From assembly GCA_003509785.1 (NCBI GenBank), contig DOMY01000184.1, forward strand, positions 9,682 to 16,970: a DNA stretch of 7,289 nucleotides, read 5' to 3'. Shown one piece after another: positions 1 through 5,951 of this stretch. A program made the position numbers and the translations under genes. Each line of letters begins with the position of its first letter. Position 1 is the stretch's first letter. The stretch comes from Gemmobacter sp. (GTDB lineage: Bacteria; Pseudomonadota; Alphaproteobacteria; Rhodobacterales; Rhodobacteraceae). Below the pieces are notes generated by a model. The model saw only the letters and a program-made list of their open reading frames with translations, was not told the origin of the DNA and did not search any database.

Positions 1-1
1 G

Positions 2-1033
2 GGCGAAAAGGTGCATTCCGATCTGTTCGATCTGACCGCCGAGGCCGAGATGGGCCATATCCAGCTGAGCCGCGTTGCCGATCTGATCGTCGTGGCACCC
101 GCAACCGCCGATTTGATGGCCAAGATGGCGCAGGGGCGGGCTGATGATCTGGCCTCGACCCTGCTGCTGGCCACCGATACGCGGGTGCTCGTGGCGCCTG
201 CGATGAATGTGCGGATGTGGGATCACCCGGCCACCCAGCGCAATCTGGCGCAGCTGCGGGCAGATGGCGTGCTGGTGGTTGGCCCGAACGAAGGCGAGAT
301 GGCCTGTGGAGAATATGGGCCGGGCCGGATGGCGGAACCGCTGGAGATCGTCGCTGCGGTGCAGGCGGCGCTGGCGGAAGGGCCGCTGGCGGGGCGGCAT
401 GTTCTGGTGACATCGGGGCCCACGCATGAACCGATTGATCCGGTGCGCTATATCGCCAACCGATCCTCGGGGGCACAGGGCACGGCGCTGGCGGCGGCCT
501 TGCGCGATCTTGGGGCAAAAGTGACCTTCGTGACCGGCCCGGCCAGCGTGCCGCCGCCTGATGGTGTGACCGTGGTGAAAGTGGAAACCGCACGGCAGAT
601 GCTGGCGGCGGTCGAGGCGGCCTTGCCCGCCGACGCGGCGGTGTTTGCGGCGGCAGTGGCCGACTGGCGGGTGGCCAATGCCGCCGGGCAGAAGATGAAA
701 AAGGATGGCAGCGGTCAGGCGCCTGCACTGCAGTTTGCCGAAAATCCCGATATTCTGGCAACGGTGTCGAAACGGGCCGAAGGGCCGCCGCAACTGGTGG
801 TGGGTTTTGCCGCCGAAACGGAAACCGTGCAGGCCCATGCCACGGCCAAGCGGCTGCGCAAGGGCTGCGACTGGATCGTGGCCAATGATGTCAGCCCCGA
901 AACCGGCATCATGGGCGGCGCTGAAAATGCGGTCACGCTGATCACTGCAACAGGCGCCGAAGATTGGCCGCGCATGGGCAAGGATGCCGTTGCGCGCAGG
1001 CTGGCGGAACGGATCGCCGCCGCCTTGGGCTGA
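2..1033 (+). CDS. coaBC: Bifunctional phosphopantothenoylcysteine decarboxylase / phosphopantothenate-cysteine ligase, 5'-truncated by window edge
   Basis: This cytoplasmic enzyme carries out two steps of coenzyme A synthesis. The CoaB half joins cysteine to 4'-phosphopantothenate using CTP, and the FMN-dependent CoaC half decarboxylates the product to 4'-phosphopantetheine. About 343 residues are visible; E. coli CoaBC has about 406, so roughly the first 60 lie outside the window. Counting the GTG codon at base 11 as residue 1, the CoaC part shows the catalytic histidine in MGHIQL (His16), the PATADL and PAMNVRMW motifs (29-34, 63-70) and the active-site cysteine in ACGEYGPGRM (Cys99). The CoaB part begins near residue 128, with SGPTHEPIDPVRYI (135-148), Asn150, AAVADWR (214-220), the lysine-rich KMKK (228-231), NPDI and GFAAET. 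The reading frame is open back to base 2, so the GTG at 11 is internal and not the start. The end is intact (TGA) and converges on the next gene. The family call is secure. Confidence 0.97.
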   Translation, partial: GEKVHSDLFDLTAEAEMGHIQLSRVADLIVVAPATADLMAKMAQGRADDLASTLLLATDTRVLVAPAMNVRMWDHPATQRNLAQLRADGVLVVGPNEGEMACGEYGPGRMAEPLEIVAAVQAALAEGPLAGRHVLVTSGPTHEPIDPVRYIANRSSGAQGTALAAALRDLGAKVTFVTGPASVPPPDGVTVVKVETARQMLAAVEAALPADAAVFAAAVADWRVANAAGQKMKKDGSGQAPALQFAENPDILATVSKRAEGPPQLVVGFAAETETVQAHATAKRLRKGCDWIVANDVSPETGIMGGAENAVTLITATGAEDWPRMGKDAVARRLAERIAAALG

Positions 1034-1036
1034 GCA

Positions 1037-1981
1037 TCAGTTCAGCGGGCAGCCCGTCATTTCCACCGCGCGACCATCGGCCAGTACGGTCAGCCGCAGG
1101 GCTGAGGGATCGAACATATAGGTGCCATCGCGGGGCGGCACGATATCGGCTACTGCCGTCAGGGCATCGCCCACGCGCCCCTCTCTTGTATCGGAAACCC
1201 AAACCCCGCCTGCAGGTTCCATCACCACGGTCTCCGTGCCGGAAAGCCGGGGCATTTCCAGCTCGGCCGTGATGCGCAGGCCATCCTCGATATCCTCAAC
1301 CACGCAGGACAGCCGGGTGACACCCGCCTCATCCGCCGTCATCGGACGCCGGGCCAGAGCGGCGCTGATCGCGGGATCAAGCGCGCCCTGTGCGGGCAGC
1401 GGCTCGTGCAGCATGAGGCTCGCGGGCATACAGATATCATTGCACACCCCCAGCTCGACCTCGACCTGCAGCGCCACGGGCTGCGCGGGATCCTGCGGCG
1501 TGATCTCGACTGGCAGAATCACTTCTTGCAGATAGCCGATGGTCTGCATCCCCTGATAGTCGAACACGTCGGGGCGCGGCCAGTGAATCGTGACCTTGTC
1601 AAGGTTCAGGGAACCGGACCAGTCGAATTCCGGCGGGATACCTGCATCCCCCGGTGCGCGCCAATAGGTCTTCCAATGCGGGGCCATGCTCAGGTGCAGG
1701 GCTGCCATGTAGCGGCCATCCGCCTCGCGCCAGCCGGGGCGCAGTTCCGCGCGCAACACATCGGATTGTGAAACCGGTGCGTCTGACAGGCCGTCTTGCA
1801 AAGGCGCCGGTCGGGGCAGGGCAACAGCTTCGCGCACCCCTGACAGGTCGCGCAGGGTTGCGCCAAGGTCTGGCGCGGCAAGCCCCGCCGATCGCGGGTC
1901 AGGCGCGCGCATGTCCCGGACGGGCTCTGCCTGAAGCGGCAGGGGGAGCAGAAGAAGGGCAAGATACTGGATGCGGATCAT
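1037..1981 (-). CDS. Exported DsbD/ScsB N-terminal-domain protein (free-standing thiol-disulfide domain)
   Basis: A predicted periplasmic protein of 314 residues resembling the N-terminal domain of DsbD/ScsB thiol-disulfide reductases. Residues 1-18 form a signal peptide (Arg3, then a Leu-rich core, cleavage likely after LQA). Residues 19-75 are a Pro/Ala-rich linker. The domain follows, with the typical HWKTYWRAPGDAGIPP stretch (102-117), a WPRP motif, GMQTIGY and a GVCNDICMPA motif holding Cys180 and Cys184. A second cysteine pair, Cys226 and Cys311, lies towards the C-terminus. No transmembrane relay domain or thioredoxin domain follows, so it cannot carry electrons across the membrane alone and presumably works with a partner encoded elsewhere; that is inference. 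The ATG at 1981 is chosen because it begins the signal peptide directly and lies downstream of a candidate promoter. It has no clear Shine-Dalgarno sequence. An in-frame GTG at 2020 would add 13 residues. The stop is three bases from that of coaBC. Confidence 0.85.
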   Translation of the reverse strand: MIRIQYLALLLLPLPLQAEPVRDMRAPDPRSAGLAAPDLGATLRDLSGVREAVALPRPAPLQDGLSDAPVSQSDVLRAELRPGWREADGRYMAALHLSMAPHWKTYWRAPGDAGIPPEFDWSGSLNLDKVTIHWPRPDVFDYQGMQTIGYLQEVILPVEITPQDPAQPVALQVEVELGVCNDICMPASLMLHEPLPAQGALDPAISAALARRPMTADEAGVTRLSCVVEDIEDGLRITAELEMPRLSGTETVVMEPAGGVWVSDTREGRVGDALTAVADIVPPRDGTYMFDPSALRLTVLADGRAVEMTGCPLN

Positions 1982-2013
1982 GTATCGAACATAGAAACTG
2001 CGGCGAAAAACGG

Positions 2014-2042
2014 AAATCACTTTCCGGCGAAGCTTGTGTCAA
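2014..2042 (-). promoter_or_regulatory. Candidate promoter for the DsbD-like gene (consensus -35)
   Basis: On the minus strand a perfect TTGACA hexamer (2037-2042) is followed after 17 bases by TGATTT (2014-2019), a poor -10 match. The hexamer sits in a small palindrome, GTGTTGACAC. Transcription from here would start near 2007, upstream of the ATG at 1981 but downstream of the alternative GTG at 2020, which favours the ATG. A strong -35 with a weak -10 is common in alphaproteobacterial promoters. This is a sequence match only. Confidence 0.4.
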
Positions 2043-2148
2043 CACGGGCCTGCCGCCGGGCGTCTGAACGGCGCGGTTCTGTGATCCTGGCCCCGCCGGT
2101 TGTCTGCCTTGCCCTTGTGGGCCCGGCAAGACAGGGCCATATCTGGGC

Positions 2149-2157
2149 AGGAAGGAG
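2149..2157 (+). promoter_or_regulatory. Ribosome binding site of the YqgE gene
   Basis: AGGAAGGAG lies six bases before the ATG at 2164 and fixes that start. It is one of the strongest Shine-Dalgarno matches in the window. It follows an imperfect hairpin (2101-2133) that ends 15 bases upstream of it. Confidence 0.85.
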
Positions 2158-2163
2158 ATATCC

Positions 2164-2718
2164 ATGAATCTGGCAGGCTCGATCCTTATCTCGATGCCCG
2201 GCATGGGCGACCCGCGCTTTGACCGCAGCGTGATCCTGATCTGCGCCCATTCCGCAGAGGGGGCGATGGGGATCATCGTGAACAAGCCTTCGGCAGAACT
2301 GGATTTCGCCGGATTGCTGGATCATCTGGATATCTCGCGCGGGGCAGAGGGACGCGATATCCGTGTGCACATGGGCGGTCCGGTCGAACGGGGGCGCGGC
2401 TTCGTGCTGCATTCTGCCGATTATCGCGCATCTGGCGGCACGATGGAGGTGGAGGGCGGCTATGCCATGACCGCCACGCTGGATATCCTGCAGGAACTGG
2501 CGCAGGGCGGTGGGCCACGTGATGCGCTTCTGGCCTTGGGCTATGCCGGCTGGGGGCCGGGGCAGCTGGAAGACGAGATTGCGCGCAATGACTGGCTGAC
2601 AGCAGAGCCGGGGCCGGGGCTGATCTTCAGCCCCGATGATGCGGGCAAATGGTCTGCCGCGCTGCGAGGGATGGGGATCGACCCGATCCTGCTTTCGGCT
2701 ACAGCGGGCCGGGCCTAA
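2164..2718 (+). CDS. YqgE/AlgH family protein (UPF0301)
   Basis: A 184-residue cytoplasmic protein of the widespread YqgE/AlgH (UPF0301, DUF179) family. Its molecular function is not established; AlgH was named from alginate regulation in Pseudomonas, but no activity follows from the sequence. The family hallmarks are present in order: an N-terminal GSILISMPGMGDPRF segment (5-19), AMGIIVNKPS (34-43), MGGPVERGRGFVLHS (70-84) and the C-terminal LGYAGWGPGQLEDEIARN (125-142) followed by WL. Length is normal for the family. There is no signal peptide or membrane segment. A strong Shine-Dalgarno sequence precedes the ATG. The gene stands alone on its strand: the DsbD-like gene diverges upstream and pyrD converges downstream, with stop codons overlapping. 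In many Proteobacteria yqgE lies near ruvX (yqgF), but no ruvX is visible here. The family call is secure and the function unknown. Confidence 0.95.
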   Translation: MNLAGSILISMPGMGDPRFDRSVILICAHSAEGAMGIIVNKPSAELDFAGLLDHLDISRGAEGRDIRVHMGGPVERGRGFVLHSADYRASGGTMEVEGGYAMTATLDILQELAQGGGPRDALLALGYAGWGPGQLEDEIARNDWLTAEPGPGLIFSPDDAGKWSAALRGMGIDPILLSATAGRA

Positions 2719-3776
2719 AGCCAGCGGTCGCGCCCGGTGCCGGTGGCATCGCTGACGCGGGCAAAGCCTTCGCTGCCCGCGATCTGATCCAGCCCGCGGG
2801 CCACGCGGGCGGCGAGCGACAGGCCTTCATAGACCAGCGCAGTATAGATCTGCACTGCCGAGGCACCCGCCAGGATCTTGGCCCAGGCTTGTTCGGCCGA
2901 GGAAATCCCGCCCACGCCGATCAGCGGCAGGCGGCCTTGGGTCAGCTGCGACAGCCGCGCCAGCACGCGGGTCGACCGTTCGAAGACCGGCGCGCCCGAC
3001 AGCCCGCCCGCCTCGGCCTTGTGGGCCGAGTGCAGGCCTTCGCGCGACAGGGTGGTATTGGTTGCTATGATGCCCGAAATGCCCGAGGCCAGCGCCACCT
3101 CGGCCACATCCGCCAGATCGGCTTCCGTCAGATCGGGGGCGATCTTCAGGAAGACCGGGATATTGCGATCCAGCCCTTCGCGCACCTCCATCACCCCGGC
3201 CAGCAGGGCGGCCAGCGCGGCGCGGCCCTGCAGATCGCGCAGCTTTTCGGTATTGGGGGAGCTGACGTTGACGGTGGCGAAATCAATCTCGGGGCCGCAG
3301 GTGGCCAGAACGGCGGCAAAATCGGCGGCACGGTCTGTGCTGTCCTTGTTGGCACCCAGGTTCAGGCCCACGGGCACGGCGCCCTTGGGGCGCAGGGCCA
3401 GCCGGGCCGAAATCGCGCAGGCCCCTTCGTTGTTAAAGCCAAAGCGGTTGATCGCCGCGCGGTCTTCCGTCAGGCGGAACAGGCGGGGCTGCGGGTTGCC
3501 CGGCTGCGGGCGCGGTGTGGCAGCCCCCACCTCCAGAAAGCCGAAGCCAGACCGCATCAGCGGCGCCAGCGCCACGGCGTTCTTGTCATAGCCCGCCGCC
3601 AGCCCCACCGGATTGGGCAGCGCCATTCCGGCCAGATCGGTTTTCAGCCGGTCCGAGGTAATCACCCCCGGCAGCGGCACCACACCGGCACGCAGCGCGG
3701 TCAGCGAAAGGCCATGCGCGCGTTCGGGATCGCAGCGATGCAGGGCCCAGAGGCCGAGGTTTTCGATCAGGCTCAC
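2715..3776 (-). CDS. pyrD: Dihydroorotate dehydrogenase (quinone), class 2
   Basis: Oxidises dihydroorotate to orotate, the fourth step of pyrimidine synthesis, passing electrons through FMN to membrane quinone. The 353-residue product has the N-terminal helical extension typical of the membrane-associated class 2 enzymes, including CDPERAHGLSL (15-25). Then come AAGYDKN (60-66), TPRPQPGNPQPRLFRL (87-102), NRFGFNNEG (110-118), GLNLGANKD (137-145) and NVSSPNT (170-176), whose second serine, Ser173, matches the catalytic base Ser175 of E. coli PyrD. FLKIAPDL (209-216), ATNTT (238-242), the phosphate-binding GVGGI (287-291) and VQIYTALVY (308-316) complete the barrel. Translation starts at a GTG whose last two bases belong to the TGA stop of the DUF952 gene (GTGA overlap). 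GGAGG at 3784-3788 precedes it by seven bases. The frame stays open upstream to 4133, but that part is the DUF952 gene read out of frame. The TAG stop overlaps the yqgE TAA. Confidence 0.97.
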   Translation of the reverse strand: MSLIENLGLWALHRCDPERAHGLSLTALRAGVVPLPGVITSDRLKTDLAGMALPNPVGLAAGYDKNAVALAPLMRSGFGFLEVGAATPRPQPGNPQPRLFRLTEDRAAINRFGFNNEGACAISARLALRPKGAVPVGLNLGANKDSTDRAADFAAVLATCGPEIDFATVNVSSPNTEKLRDLQGRAALAALLAGVMEVREGLDRNIPVFLKIAPDLTEADLADVAEVALASGISGIIATNTTLSREGLHSAHKAEAGGLSGAPVFERSTRVLARLSQLTQGRLPLIGVGGISSAEQAWAKILAGASAVQIYTALVYEGLSLAARVARGLDQIAGSEGFARVSDATGTGRDRWL

Positions 3777-4111
3777 AACATGCCCTCCGGGAAGATATGG
3801 CCGGTGGCACCCAGCGGCAGCGATTTGTCCCAGACCACATCCGACAGGTGCAGCGGGCGGTAAAGATGCGGGAACAGCGCCCCCCCGCGCGAGGCTTCCC
3901 ATTTCAGACCGGCACCCAGAGCTTCGGCCTGTACGGCCACCAGCACCAGATCGCTTTCCGTGGCGAACCATTTCGCCGCCGTTTCCACCACCTGACCGGC
4001 GGTTGAAAAATGGATGAACCCGTCGGCCAGATCGACAGGCGCACCGGCGGTGACACCCGCAGCGCGGAACACATCCCATTCGGGGCGGCGAAGGATCTTG
4101 TAAATCAGCAT
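3773..4111 (-). CDS. DUF952 family protein
   Basis: A small soluble protein of 112 residues of the DUF952 family. No biochemical role is established that I can cite with confidence. I recall comparative-genomics proposals linking the family to ADP-ribosyltransferase-like folds, but nothing here tests that. Conserved family features are LIYKILRRPEW at the N-terminus (2-12), LADGFIHFST (28-37) with a following Gln40, ETAAKWF (43-49), LKWEASRGGALFPHLYRPL (69-87) and a final GHIFPEG. The aromatic and His/Arg residues in IHFST, WE..SRGG and FPHLY look like a binding pocket. The ATG at 4111 is chosen because GGAG precedes it by five bases; a GTG at 4126 is also in frame but lacks a good site. The stop overlaps the pyrD start by four bases, so the two genes are almost surely co-transcribed with DUF952 first. 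There is no signal peptide. The family call is firm. Confidence 0.88.
   Translation of the reverse strand: MLIYKILRRPEWDVFRAAGVTAGAPVDLADGFIHFSTAGQVVETAAKWFATESDLVLVAVQAEALGAGLKWEASRGGALFPHLYRPLHLSDVVWDKSLPLGATGHIFPEGML
3784..3788 (-). promoter_or_regulatory. Ribosome binding site deciding the pyrD GTG start
   Basis: On the minus strand GGAGG lies seven bases before the GTG at 3776, inside the last codons of the DUF952 gene. Together with the four-base stop/start overlap it supports translational coupling of the two genes and excludes longer pyrD starts. Confidence 0.8.
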
Positions 4112-4116
4112 GTGGT

Positions 4117-4120
4117 CTCC
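4117..4120 (-). promoter_or_regulatory. Ribosome binding site deciding the DUF952 start
   Basis: On the minus strand GGAG is separated by five bases (ACCAC) from the ATG at 4111. The alternative GTG at 4126 overlaps this region and has no equivalent site. Confidence 0.6.
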
Positions 4121-4225
4121 ATGCACCGTGCAAGTCTTTTGGTCAATGCCTGTGCCGGACGGGCGGAAAATCGCGCAATGTCACTTTGACGTAACGCCAC
4201 CCGTTTAGGCATCCGGCGTGACAGG

Positions 4226-4260
4226 CTTTGACTCGCGCGGAACGAGCGCGCAGTCTTTGA
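4226..4260 (+). promoter_or_regulatory. Candidate promoter/operator region of the 5'-nucleotidase gene
   Basis: An imperfect GC-rich inverted repeat (GACTCGCGC at 4230-4238, a seven-base loop, then GCGCG-C-AGTC at 4246-4255 with one bulged C) lies 29 bases before the start codon. CTTTGA occurs at both edges (4226-4231 and 4255-4260) and again at 4184-4189. TTGACT (4228-4233) followed after 17 bases by CAGTCT (4251-4256) could be a promoter with a poor -10. A promoter is expected in this 173-base divergent region, but the exact elements are a guess. No clear Pho box was found. Confidence 0.3.
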
Positions 4261-4284
4261 TCTTCGACAACAGGGGAGTTTTCC

Positions 4285-5883
4285 ATGATTGCGCGCCTTT
4301 TGCAGTCTGCCGCGCTGATCGCCCTTTCCGGGGGCGCGGCGCAGGCAGATTACACGCTCAATATCCTGCACCTGAACGATTTCCACAGCCGGATCGAGCC
4401 AATCAACAAATATGACAGCACCTGTTCGGCCGAAGAAACGGCCGAAAACGCCTGTTTTGGCGGCGTGGCGCGGGTGAAGGCCAAGAGCGACGAACTGCGC
4501 AAGCAGATCACCGATGCAGGCGGCAATGTCATCGTGCTGGATGCGGGCGACCAGTCGCAGGGCAGCCTGATGTATACCACCTACAAAGGTGTGGCCGAAG
4601 CAGAGTTCATGGCCGAAATCGGCTTTGACGCCATGGCCGTGGGCAACCACGAATTCGACAACGGGCCAGAGGGGCTGGCCACTTTCCTCGACAAGGTGAA
4701 GTTCCCGATCCTGTCGGGCAATATTGACGTCAGCCAGAACCCGGTTCTGAAGGATCGGGTCAAGAAGACGGCGGTGCTGGAAGTGGGGGGCGAAAAGATC
4801 GGCATCGTGTCGGCCCTGGCCACCGATACGCCCGAAACCTCCAGCCCTGGCGATACGGTGATCTTTTCCGATGACATCGACGGGCTGAAAGCCGGTGTGG
4901 CCGAGCTTGAGGCGGCGGGGGTGAACAAGATCATCGCGCTGACCCATGTGGGCTACAAGCGCGATCTGGAAATCGCGGCGCAGGTGCCGGGGGTCGACAT
5001 TGTGGTGGGCGGGCACAGCCATACCTATCTGTCGGCCAATGACCCGGATCGCCATGGCCCCTATCCGACCTGGGTGGATCAGCCGGGCGGGGTGATGGTG
5101 CCGGTGGTGCAGGCCTATGCCTATTCCAAATATCTGGGCCATGCCGAACTGACCTTCGATGATGCCGGCAATCTGATCTATGCGGGCGGCAATACGCTGG
5201 TGCTTGACAGCAGCGTGACGCCGGATGCTGGGCTTGAAGCCAAGGTGAAAGAGCTTGCAGGCCCCATCGAAGAGGTGCGCGCCAAGGTCGTTTCTGAAAG
5301 CACCGCCGATATCGACGGCTCGCGCGATACCTGCCGGGCGGGCGAGTGCCAGATGGGCAATCTGGTGACCGAAGCCATGCTGGACCGGGTCAAGGATCAG
5401 GGCGTGACCGTGGCCATCACCAACGGCGGCGGTCTGCGCGCCTCTATCGACACCGGGCCGGTGACCATGGGCGAGGTGCTGACGGTGCTGCCGTTCCAGA
5501 ACACGCTGGCCACCTTTACCACCACGGGCGCCATGCTGGTGGCCGCGCTGGAAAATGGCGCCAGCCAGATCGAAGAAGGCGCGGGCCGGTTCTCGCAGGT
5601 CGCAGGGTTGAAATACACCTTCGATCCGGCCGCGCCGGCGGGCAGCCGCATTTCCGATGTGATGGTGGCCGAAGGCGACAGCTATGTGCCGATCGACCCG
5701 GCCAAGGAATATCTGGCGGTAACCAACAATTACATGCGCGGCGGCGGTGACGGCTATCGCATGTTCCGCGATGCTGCGGATGCCTATGATTTCGGCCCCG
5801 ATCTGGCCGATGTCGTGGCGGATTATCTGGTGAAATCCGGGCCCTATACGCCCTTCACCGATGGCCGCATCACCCGCAAGTAA
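4285..5883 (+). CDS. Exported bifunctional metallophosphatase/5'-nucleotidase (UshA/NadN-like)
   Basis: A 532-residue periplasmic enzyme predicted to remove the 5'-phosphate of nucleotides, and perhaps to cleave UDP-sugars or NAD-type pyrophosphates as relatives do. A signal peptide (1-21, ending AQA) is followed by a dimetal phosphoesterase domain: LHLNDFHSR (28-36, metal ligands Asp32 and His34), DAGDQSQGS (86-94), the catalytic GNHEFDNG (120-127, Asn121/His122), THVG (His221) and GGHSHT (242-247, His244 and His246). The C-terminal nucleotide-binding domain shows GNLVTEAM (358-365), NGGGLRASI (380-388, with Arg385), GEVLTVLPFQNTL (396-408) and NYMRGGGDGY (482-491); Phe404 and Tyr491 sit where UshA stacks the base. 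Two close cysteine pairs, Cys47/Cys57 and Cys350/Cys355, could form disulfides in the periplasm. AGGGGAG lies six bases before the ATG. The length is normal for the family and a strong terminator follows. The exact substrate cannot be told from sequence. Confidence 0.95.
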   Translation: MIARLLQSAALIALSGGAAQADYTLNILHLNDFHSRIEPINKYDSTCSAEETAENACFGGVARVKAKSDELRKQITDAGGNVIVLDAGDQSQGSLMYTTYKGVAEAEFMAEIGFDAMAVGNHEFDNGPEGLATFLDKVKFPILSGNIDVSQNPVLKDRVKKTAVLEVGGEKIGIVSALATDTPETSSPGDTVIFSDDIDGLKAGVAELEAAGVNKIIALTHVGYKRDLEIAAQVPGVDIVVGGHSHTYLSANDPDRHGPYPTWVDQPGGVMVPVVQAYAYSKYLGHAELTFDDAGNLIYAGGNTLVLDSSVTPDAGLEAKVKELAGPIEEVRAKVVSESTADIDGSRDTCRAGECQMGNLVTEAMLDRVKDQGVTVAITNGGGLRASIDTGPVTMGEVLTVLPFQNTLATFTTTGAMLVAALENGASQIEEGAGRFSQVAGLKYTFDPAAPAGSRISDVMVAEGDSYVPIDPAKEYLAVTNNYMRGGGDGYRMFRDAADAYDFGPDLADVVADYLVKSGPYTPFTDGRITRK

Positions 5884-5894
5884 CCCTGTCGGAC

Positions 5895-5930
5895 AAAAAA
5901 CAGCGCCCCCGGCTGCCGGGGGCGCTGTTT
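5895..5930. terminator. Bidirectional intrinsic terminator
   Basis: A perfect 15-bp inverted repeat (5898-5912 and 5916-5930, loop CTG) starts 14 bases after the 5'-nucleotidase stop and ends 21 bases from the stop of the convergent UPF0173 gene. The arms begin AAACAGCG and end CGCTGTTT around a C5GG/CCG5 core. Six A residues on the left (5895-5900) give a U6 tract to minus-strand transcripts; plus-strand transcripts have only UUU. It should therefore work better for the minus-strand genes while also ending the nucleotidase message. Confidence 0.93.
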
Positions 5931-5951
5931 CATGTGCCAAGGTGGCGCAGA

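Noticed and set aside
1027..1055. GGGCTG and CAGCCC arms around the coaBC/DsbD-like stop codons as a possible terminator.
   Set aside because: Only six base pairs with a 17-base loop and no U tract on either strand; this is expected by chance in GC-rich DNA.
2035..2163. Leader peptide or small RNA in the gap before yqgE.
   Set aside because: No short open frame with a ribosome binding site and no transcript-like unit with its own promoter and terminator could be supported.
2649..3863. A 404-codon plus-strand open frame antisense to pyrD.
   Set aside because: It starts inside yqgE in another frame, has a Gly/Gln/Arg-rich low-complexity composition and lies opposite a full-length PyrD with all active-site motifs.
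3777..4133. N-terminal extension of the pyrD frame to 4133.
   Set aside because: The extra 119 codons are the DUF952 gene read out of frame. The GTG with a GGAGG site at 3776 gives a protein of normal class 2 length.
4105..5940. A 611-codon open frame on the minus strand covering the whole 5'-nucleotidase gene.
   Set aside because: It is antisense to a gene with complete family motifs, is rich in His, Ile, Arg and Gln without recognisable domains, and crosses the terminator and the divergent promoter region. Such frames are expected opposite genes with strong G/C third-position bias.
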